Source of the DNA: Bacteroidales bacterium
GTDB taxonomy: Bacteria; Bacteroidota; Bacteroidia; Bacteroidales; ML635J-15
Length of the DNA stretch: 5,529 nt
Direction: 5' to 3'
NCBI GenBank assembly: GCA_028701945.1
Contig: JAQVPT010000245.1
Location: 1 to 5,529 of the forward strand
Position 1 is the stretch's first letter. Each line of letters begins with the position of its first letter. Positions 1-5,529 of this stretch are shown here, in pieces. The notes beneath the pieces were generated by a model that worked only from the letters and a program-made list of their open reading frames with translations, had not been told where the DNA came from and did not search any database. Made by a program: the position numbers and the translations under genes.

Positions 1-147
1 GTCGATGTTATTGGTGTTGGCGAAACTGTTTTGATGACAATTAAGGCTGTGGAGTTGCCATTGCTGCTAGATTATGAGGCAAGTGTTTTTGAGGGAAGAT
101 TAAACGCTTTGTTAGATATATTTTTTAAGGGTCTTAAAAAGAGATAA
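1..147 (+). CDS. Probable TetR/AcrR-family transcriptional regulator, C-terminal fragment
   Basis: The first reading frame is open from the left edge to a TAA at 145-147 and encodes the last 48 residues of a protein that begins outside the window. The visible part looks helical: a hydrophobic stretch (AVELPLLLDYEA) is followed by an amphipathic end (LNALLDIFFKGLKKR). A short final helix with a basic tip is common at the C-terminus of TetR/AcrR regulators, and in Bacteroidota such genes often precede TolC-adaptor-RND operons. The DNA-binding helix-turn-helix would be N-terminal and is not visible, so the family call rests on ending style and gene context. If correct, the protein would be a ligand-responsive repressor of the downstream pump and of itself. 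It could instead be another small helical protein. Its stop codon directly abuts the channel's start, which implies co-transcription. Confidence 0.5.
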   Translation, partial: VDVIGVGETVLMTIKAVELPLLLDYEASVFEGRLNALLDIFFKGLKKR

Positions 148-1626
148 GTGAAAAAAACATTTTTTATATTAATATTATTATTGTCGCTTACGCATTTAAT
201 TATTGCACAATCGGATGCAGACACCGTATTTTTAAGCGTTTTGGATTGTCGCGAAAGTGCTTATGCGGAAAATTACGCAATCCAAACAGCTAAGGGGCAG
301 TACAAAATTACCGAAAAGCTCCATAGTGCTGCGAAAACTCAATATTTTGGACAATTGAACCTTATCGGAAACTATCAATTAACAAATAAACCGTTTCAGG
401 TATTGAGCGACAATTTATTTATGCCAGTTGTTCCATTTTGGTCAGTAGATCAAGCAAATATGGAGCTTAATCCGAATATGTTGGAAAACCCCTTACTTAA
501 TGGGATGGTTTTGAATCCTCTAACTAATGAAGTAATGACCGATCCCGAAGGTAATCCTCTATTTTTCTTCTATTCATACTTACCTGCCGATAAAATGCAA
601 ATTGGAACACATCATAATTTTGTTTTTGGTCCAAGTTTTATTCAGCCAATTTATCTTGGTGGCAAAATTAGAAGTTTAAATAAAATCGCTCAATCTGGAA
701 AAGAGATAGCATCATATAATGTGGAAATTGAGAATAATAAAGAGATTTATAAAATTGAACAGGCCTATTGGCGAATTGTTGATTTGCAGGAGAAACAAAA
801 AATTATTGGGAAATATCTTGAATTATTGAATCAGGTTTTGTTTGATGTAGAAAACTTATATACCGAAGGAGTAGTAACTCGTGCCGAAGTTTTGCAGGTT
901 AATGTGAAAATAAATGAAGCTGAACTTGATCAGGCAAGAGTTAATAATGGTCTGATACTTAGTGAGATGGCTCTTTGTCAATTGATAGGATTACCTATTG
1001 AAACTGAAATATATTTGACCGATACGCCCGACGATATTCAGGCTTTACCTAAATTTGATGGAAGTGCCCAATTAGCATTAGATAATCGCAGTGAAATCAA
1101 AATGTTAGAAGAAGCCCAAAAAATGGCTATCGCCCAAAAAGACTTAATGAGATCGAGATTTTTACCTAATGCCGCTCTTACAGCAAATTACCTTTTTATC
1201 AAACCAAATCCATACAAAGGATTTAATAATTCTTTTGGCTCGGACTGGACCGTAGGTATAAGTATGCAAATTCCCTTGACGTTTTGGGGAGATAGTTTTT
1301 ACACTATGAACGCATCTAAAGAATTAATAAATATTGCTGAATTAAAAAAAGAAGAGGCAAAATCGTTGATAACACTCGAAGTGCAGCAAGCTTGGTTCAA
1401 ATATTCCGAAACCGTAAAAACCTTATCACTTATGAAAAAGTCGGTAGAATTTGCTGAAGAAACTTTAAGAATTTCGCAAGATAATTTTAATGAAGGAATG
1501 ATATCAATTGCTAAACTTTTAGAAGCACAAACAAAGTGGCATAAAACAAATGGAGATCTTATCGAAGCAAAAACACAAGTAAAAATGCTCGAAGTGGAAT
1601 ATAAAATGAAAACTGGTCAATTTTAA
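148..1626 (+). CDS. TolC-family outer-membrane efflux channel
   Basis: A 492-residue protein of the outer membrane efflux protein (OEP/TolC) family, which forms trimeric barrel-and-tunnel exit ducts for tripartite pumps. Residues 1-20 form a signal peptide (MKK, hydrophobic core, ...LIIA|Q), which supports the GTG start at 148; no better in-frame start fits it. The mature part shows the family's internal duplication. Repeat 1 (about 28-285) carries a beta strand near 65-80, a second near 154-168 ending in QPIYLGGK, then long helices. Repeat 2 (about 300-492) has NRSEI at 313-317, strands near 340-353 and 367-380, then helices. The two helical halves share an EG..xxA..L.A pattern (EGVVTRAEVLQ at 240-250, EGMISIAKLLEA at 449-460). 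The length is ordinary for the family. The segment between the first two strands, about residues 81-153, is unusually long. The gene sits immediately after the regulator and 15 bases before the adaptor. The family call is firm; substrate and exact subfamily are unknown. Confidence 0.93.
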   Translation: MKKTFFILILLLSLTHLIIAQSDADTVFLSVLDCRESAYAENYAIQTAKGQYKITEKLHSAAKTQYFGQLNLIGNYQLTNKPFQVLSDNLFMPVVPFWSVDQANMELNPNMLENPLLNGMVLNPLTNEVMTDPEGNPLFFFYSYLPADKMQIGTHHNFVFGPSFIQPIYLGGKIRSLNKIAQSGKEIASYNVEIENNKEIYKIEQAYWRIVDLQEKQKIIGKYLELLNQVLFDVENLYTEGVVTRAEVLQVNVKINEAELDQARVNNGLILSEMALCQLIGLPIETEIYLTDTPDDIQALPKFDGSAQLALDNRSEIKMLEEAQKMAIAQKDLMRSRFLPNAALTANYLFIKPNPYKGFNNSFGSDWTVGISMQIPLTFWGDSFYTMNASKELINIAELKKEEAKSLITLEVQQAWFKYSETVKTLSLMKKSVEFAEETLRISQDNFNEGMISIAKLLEAQTKWHKTNGDLIEAKTQVKMLEVEYKMKTGQF

Positions 1627-1641
1627 CTAATTTATTGATTT

Positions 1642-2685
1642 ATGAAAAATATATACATAATATTATTGCTCGGAATGCTTCTTATAACAGCATCTTGCTC
1701 TAATAATGAAACAAAAGAAATCAATGAATCCGAAAATAAGATTCCAGTAAAAACATCTGTTGCAATAGAACGATCTTATGATAAAACTCTGGAATATTCA
1801 GGAACTTTTTTTGCAAATAAAGAGGCTAATCTTGGAACCTCAATGCCAGGCAAAATAGAGAAATTTTATTATCCAAAAGGTGCTTATGTGAATAAAGGTA
1901 CTTTACTGGTTGACTTATCTTCAGAATTACTAACTCAGGCTCTTATTGAATACGATGCAGTTAAAAAAGATTACGAGCGAATTTCGCGTCTTAGAGATAA
2001 AGGAAGTATTAGCGAAATAGAATACGATCACGTAAAGGCGATGTTTGATGCCTCGGAAATTAGAACTGATATGCTGAGAAAAAATACAAGTATTGTTGCT
2101 CCTTTTGATGGAGTAATTGCTGAATATCTAATTGAAGAAGGCGAGAATTATTTTTTTACGATAAATCTTGATCCTGGTTATAGCAATACCAGTGGTGTTT
2201 TACGATTAATGCAACTAAATCCGCTAAAAGTAGAAATTCAAGTTGGAGAAAAAGATATTTCAAAAATAAATGTAGGACAAGAGGTTAGATTATGCTGTGA
2301 TGCTGTTTCAACAGATATGTTTACTGGTACAGTTTCGTTTATTAAACCATTTCTTTCGACCACATCACGTACTGCTGGTGTCGAAATTCAAGTGTCAAAC
2401 TATGGAGGAAAAATAATGCCAGGTATGAATGCCGAAGTTTTAATTGATTATGGCTCCGAAACTGGTGTTTATGTTCCCGTAAATGCAATTTTTAGACAAC
2501 CTGGAACTCCAGAAGATTACGTGTATATTGTAGAAAATGATACCGCTTATCGGACTCGAATTAATAAAATAAAAACCGAAGGAGAATATGTTTGTGTTGA
2601 GGGAATAAACAAAGGAAGTGTTGTAGTGCTTGAGGGAAAAAATAAGCTTCGAGATAAGTCTTTAGTTGATGTTGTTAAAAATTAA
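1642..2685 (+). CDS. RND efflux periplasmic adaptor (membrane fusion protein), lipoprotein
   Basis: A 347-residue HlyD/AcrA-type adaptor that bridges the inner-membrane permease and the outer-membrane channel. The N-terminus is a lipoprotein signal (MKNIYIILLLGMLLITASC), with Cys19 as the predicted lipidated residue and a polar linker after it. The split biotinyl-lipoyl domain is visible as half 1 at about 59-93 (MPGKIEKFYYPKG) and half 2 at about 149-170 (APFDGVIAEYLIEEGE). Between them is a short alpha-hairpin of about 55 residues. Its tip has R113, L117 and S124, matching the R-x3-L-x6-S pattern of AcrA-like adaptors that touch TolC. A beta-barrel domain follows (about 190-270, including MPGMNAEV at 259-266), then a membrane-proximal domain (about 275-345, VPVNAIF). 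Oddities are the adjacent Cys218-Cys219 and about 15 extra residues after the second lipoyl half (171-185). No Shine-Dalgarno sequence is seen in the 15-base gap upstream. The family is certain; the substrate is not. Confidence 0.94.
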   Translation: MKNIYIILLLGMLLITASCSNNETKEINESENKIPVKTSVAIERSYDKTLEYSGTFFANKEANLGTSMPGKIEKFYYPKGAYVNKGTLLVDLSSELLTQALIEYDAVKKDYERISRLRDKGSISEIEYDHVKAMFDASEIRTDMLRKNTSIVAPFDGVIAEYLIEEGENYFFTINLDPGYSNTSGVLRLMQLNPLKVEIQVGEKDISKINVGQEVRLCCDAVSTDMFTGTVSFIKPFLSTTSRTAGVEIQVSNYGGKIMPGMNAEVLIDYGSETGVYVPVNAIFRQPGTPEDYVYIVENDTAYRTRINKIKTEGEYVCVEGINKGSVVVLEGKNKLRDKSLVDVVKN

Positions 2686-2690
2686 ATTTA

Positions 2691-5529
2691 ATGAAATTAC
2701 CAAAAATAACAGTAGAACACCCGGTAACAACTGTAATGGTTTTTCTTGCAGTCTTATTTTTCGGAGTTTTTTCATGGTTGACATTGCCAAAAGACTTGCT
2801 TCCAGAAATTGAATTACCTTCATTAACTGTTGTTACGATTTATCCTGGTGCAGCGGCCGAAGATGTAGAGAGACAAGTTACTAATCCCATGGAGATAATA
2901 CTTGCCGGAACAGAAAATCTTAAAAAGCTCACCTCGGTTTCAAAAGAAAATGTATCGATAATTTCGTTGCAATTTGAATGGGGAACAGACGTTTCGGCAG
3001 CAGCTAATTCGGCAAGAGACCTTATGGAACTGGTCAAAAAAACCTTGCCTGCTGATGCTATGAATCCTTATATTATGAAGATTAATTCGGCAATGATACC
3101 AATTGTTGTTTTCACGATTAAGGCAGACGAAAGTTATAGCGGTTTAGAAAGACTAGCTTATGATAAAATTGTGGAACCTATCAAAAAAGTACCAGGAGTC
3201 GGCTCTGCTTTTATAATTGCTCAGCCAACAAGAGAAATTGCTATTTTGGTAAATCCTAATAAACTTAAAACTTATAATCTTAATATTGCTGCAATTGCAA
3301 CTGTTTTAAAAGCATATAATATTAGTATCCCAGGAGGAAACATAAATTTCGGCAAATTTGATTTCTCGGTCAGAATTCCAGGCGATATTAAAGATGTGGA
3401 GGAAATAAAAAAAATTCCTCTAATAGGTTTTAATAATAGAATAATTCGTCTCGAAGATGTTGCCGAAATATCTGACGATTTTAAAGAAAAAGACGAAATT
3501 GCATATTCTGATGGACAAAAAGCAATAGCTCTGTTTATTCAAAAGCAAACTGGCACAAACTCCTATGAGGTTTATAGTGGGATAATCAAAAAAATGGCCG
3601 AAATAAAAAAAGATTTACCCGCTGATGTGAAAACTAATATTGTTTTTGATACATCTAAAATAATAGTCGAAGTAAGTAATAATCTACAATCTACTATTTA
3701 TTATGCGGCAATATTTGTCATTTTTGTTGTCTTTGCATTTATGCGAGAGTGGCGTAACAGTCTAATTGTGATTCTAACTATACCATTCTCTATGATGACC
3801 GCATATATAACAATGAAAATTGCCGGTTTTACAATTAATATATTCTCCCTAATGTCGTTAATTGTTGCAATCGGGATGGTGGTTGATAATGCTATTGTTG
3901 TACTCGAAAATATTAATCAGCATATTGCAAAGGGAGTAAAACCGAAAGAAGCGGCCGTTTTTGCAACTGGCGAAATGGGAAAAGCAATTACGGCTTCTAC
4001 GCTTACAACAATTTCTGTTTTTATACCGCTTATTTTTGTTGGTGGAATTGTAGGAATATTATTTAAACAGCTTGCGATTCTTGTTACAGTAACGATGTTA
4101 GCCTCTTTGATAACTGCTTTGAGTTTGACACCGATGCTATCTTCATTATTATTAAAGCCAAAACCAAGAAAAGATAAGAAAAGAAACCCTTTGTTTAGAT
4201 TTAGTGAAAATATTTTTATTGCTTTTGAATCATTATACGCAAAAATACTGAGGGCACTTGTCAAAGTTAAAATATTTGTTGTAATAATTGCATTGGTGAT
4301 ATTTGGGGTAACTATGTTTTTAGCTTCAAGTATGGGAACTGATTATATTCCAGATTTGGATGCCGGAGATGTAATAACAACTATTGAAACCGAAGTGGGG
4401 ACTAATGTTAAGGAAACAGAACGTATTGCAAAAATGGTTGAACAAATATATTTTGATGAGATACCCGAAATGATTTCGCAATATACTGTTATAGGGCAAA
4501 CAGAGACAAATTTTTTATCGAGTATAGGTTTTGCCGAGGGTAAAAATAAAGCAACTATAAGTGGTGGACTTTGTCTTCCGCAAGACCGAGATCGAAGTGC
4601 TTCCGAAATTGCAGATTTAATAAGAGATAGACTCTCGCAAATACCTGAAATAGAAAATTTTCAAGTTACTGGTGGCTCGCTTATGCAAAACATGTTGCTT
4701 GGAAATGCAAAATCAATAGAAATTAAAATTACTGGTAAAGATTTTGAAAAAATAAATCAAACTGCTCTTGAAATACAATCGTTAATGGAAAACACCAATG
4801 GTTTTAAAGATGTTGAAAATACAATTGATCGCGGTAAATCTGAGTATCATATAATTATTGATAATGACAAAGCATCGCAATATGGGTTAAATGTCGCACT
4901 TATCGGAATACAAGTGAGACAGAGCATTTACGGAGCAGAAGCAGGTACTTATGTCGAAGACGCAGACTCATATCGAATGATTGTTAGATATGATAAGTCG
5001 GCACGTGCAAATGTTTCTGATTTGGATAATATTCTTTTGACAAATCTTATTGGGATGCAGATGCCTCTTTCTGCAGTTGCCGAAATAACCGAAGGATATG
5101 GCCCATTAGAAATTAAGCATGAAGCTCACTCGCGAATTGTAACGGTGGGGGCAGAACTTGATGATATTTCTCTTAGTGAAGGTGCTGTGCTTGCCGAAAA
5201 CATTATCAATAATTATGATAAAAATCCTTCTGTTTATCTTAACCTAGCTGGTAAAGTTGGAGACCAGAAAGAATCTTTTGGTGACCTAACTATCGTTTTT
5301 ATTATTAGCATAATGCTGGTTTATATGATTATGGCCTCACAATTTGAATCGTTTAAAGATCCATTTATTATTTTGTTTTCAATTCCGTTTTCTCTTGTTG
5401 GTGTTGTAATGGCTTTTGTTATTACTGGATTAAATCTAAATATTGTAACATTTGTCGGAGTAATAATGCTTATGGGGATTGTTGTAAACAACGGTATTGT
5501 GCTTGTCGATTATACAAACCTTTTAATAG
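2691..5529 (+). CDS. RND-family efflux permease (HAE/AcrB-like), 3' end beyond window
   Basis: The frame starts at ATG 2691, five bases after the adaptor stop, and stays open for 946 codons to the window edge. AcrB-type permeases run to about 1,020-1,050 residues, so roughly the last 80-100 (TM11-12 and tail) are missing. It opens with the family's MKLPKITVEHPVTTVMVFL and TM1 (about 11-31). The first periplasmic porter region follows, with LPKDLLPEIELPSL, YPGAAAEDVE at 51-60 and FEWGTDVSAAANSARD at 95-110. TM2-TM6 lie at about 336-488, including the FMREWRNSLIV loop. A basic cytoplasmic linker (about 489-500) and TM7 (about 524-546) come next, then MGTDYIPDLDAGD (548-560), the second porter region (about 550-860) and TM8-TM10 (about 866-940). 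The TM4 relay motif is GMVVDNAIVVLEN, with D399 then N400. TM10 has GIVVNNGIVLVDY, with N933 where AcrB has Lys940. This pattern does not match metal-exporting CzcA/CusA relatives, so a drug, lipid or amphiphile exporter is likelier. Substrate unknown. Confidence 0.95.
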   Translation, partial: MKLPKITVEHPVTTVMVFLAVLFFGVFSWLTLPKDLLPEIELPSLTVVTIYPGAAAEDVERQVTNPMEIILAGTENLKKLTSVSKENVSIISLQFEWGTDVSAAANSARDLMELVKKTLPADAMNPYIMKINSAMIPIVVFTIKADESYSGLERLAYDKIVEPIKKVPGVGSAFIIAQPTREIAILVNPNKLKTYNLNIAAIATVLKAYNISIPGGNINFGKFDFSVRIPGDIKDVEEIKKIPLIGFNNRIIRLEDVAEISDDFKEKDEIAYSDGQKAIALFIQKQTGTNSYEVYSGIIKKMAEIKKDLPADVKTNIVFDTSKIIVEVSNNLQSTIYYAAIFVIFVVFAFMREWRNSLIVILTIPFSMMTAYITMKIAGFTINIFSLMSLIVAIGMVVDNAIVVLENINQHIAKGVKPKEAAVFATGEMGKAITASTLTTISVFIPLIFVGGIVGILFKQLAILVTVTMLASLITALSLTPMLSSLLLKPKPRKDKKRNPLFRFSENIFIAFESLYAKILRALVKVKIFVVIIALVIFGVTMFLASSMGTDYIPDLDAGDVITTIETEVGTNVKETERIAKMVEQIYFDEIPEMISQYTVIGQTETNFLSSIGFAEGKNKATISGGLCLPQDRDRSASEIADLIRDRLSQIPEIENFQVTGGSLMQNMLLGNAKSIEIKITGKDFEKINQTALEIQSLMENTNGFKDVENTIDRGKSEYHIIIDNDKASQYGLNVALIGIQVRQSIYGAEAGTYVEDADSYRMIVRYDKSARANVSDLDNILLTNLIGMQMPLSAVAEITEGYGPLEIKHEAHSRIVTVGAELDDISLSEGAVLAENIINNYDKNPSVYLNLAGKVGDQKESFGDLTIVFIISIMLVYMIMASQFESFKDPFIILFSIPFSLVGVVMAFVITGLNLNIVTFVGVIMLMGIVVNNGIVLVDYTNLLI

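Noticed and set aside
150..165. A7-CA-T6 tract as a possible hairpin or terminator
   Set aside because: The stem would be only A-T pairs with almost no loop and no G-C content. It lies inside the start of the channel gene, and its codons (Lys-Lys-Thr-Phe-Phe) are a normal signal-peptide beginning.
1627..1641. Possible promoter or terminator between channel and adaptor
   Set aside because: Only 15 AT-rich bases are present, with no inverted repeat or recognisable promoter element. The spacing fits a continuous operon.
2840..3037. Reverse-strand open frame of 65 codons
   Set aside because: It lies wholly inside the permease coding sequence, which matches RND motifs residue by residue there. 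The reverse product has low-complexity Ser/Ala stretches and no recognisable domain.
3917..4264. Reverse-strand open frame of 115 codons
   Set aside because: It is antisense to the TM4-TM7 region of the permease. Its hydrophobic, Ile/Val-rich product is what the complement of membrane-helix codons gives, and no gene features support it.
5523..5529. Apparent stop codons TAA and TAG at the right edge as the end of the permease
   Set aside because: They are out of frame. The permease frame reads CTT TTA ATA at 5520-5528 and stays open, and the protein still lacks its last two predicted membrane helices.

Overview
This is a tight four-gene block, all on the + strand: the 3' end of a probable TetR-type regulator, then the three parts of a tripartite RND efflux pump in the order outer-membrane channel (TolC family), periplasmic adaptor (membrane fusion lipoprotein) and inner-membrane RND permease. 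The permease is still open at the right edge. The DNA is AT-rich, the start codons lack clear Shine-Dalgarno sequences, the channel's predicted signal peptide ends in ...IIA|Q, and the adaptor is a lipoprotein. With the TolC-adaptor-RND gene order behind a small regulator, this suggests a member of the Bacteroidota. That placement is inferred from style, not from a marker gene.

Layout: 1-147 is the regulator C-terminus. 148-1626 is the channel, whose GTG start directly follows the regulator's TAA. 1642-2685 is the adaptor, after a 15-base gap. 2691-5529 is the permease, after a 5-base gap and with no stop in 946 codons. No gap is large enough for a promoter or terminator, so the four genes probably form one transcript whose promoter lies left of the window. 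No RNA genes, mobile elements, CRISPR arrays or notable repeats were seen, and no stretch over 300 bases lacks a gene.

How the genes work together: the permease would take substrate from the periplasm or inner membrane using the proton (or another cation) gradient, the lipid-anchored adaptor would couple it to the channel, and the channel would carry the substrate across the outer membrane. The regulator probably controls the operon, perhaps in response to a pump substrate. The substrate cannot be read from sequence.

I do not see a new biological system here. The points worth a second look are details within a known architecture: a reduced set of charged residues in the permease's predicted proton relay, a long one-sided surface loop in the channel, a vicinal cysteine pair and a small insertion in the adaptor, and the zero-gap GTG junction between regulator and channel.
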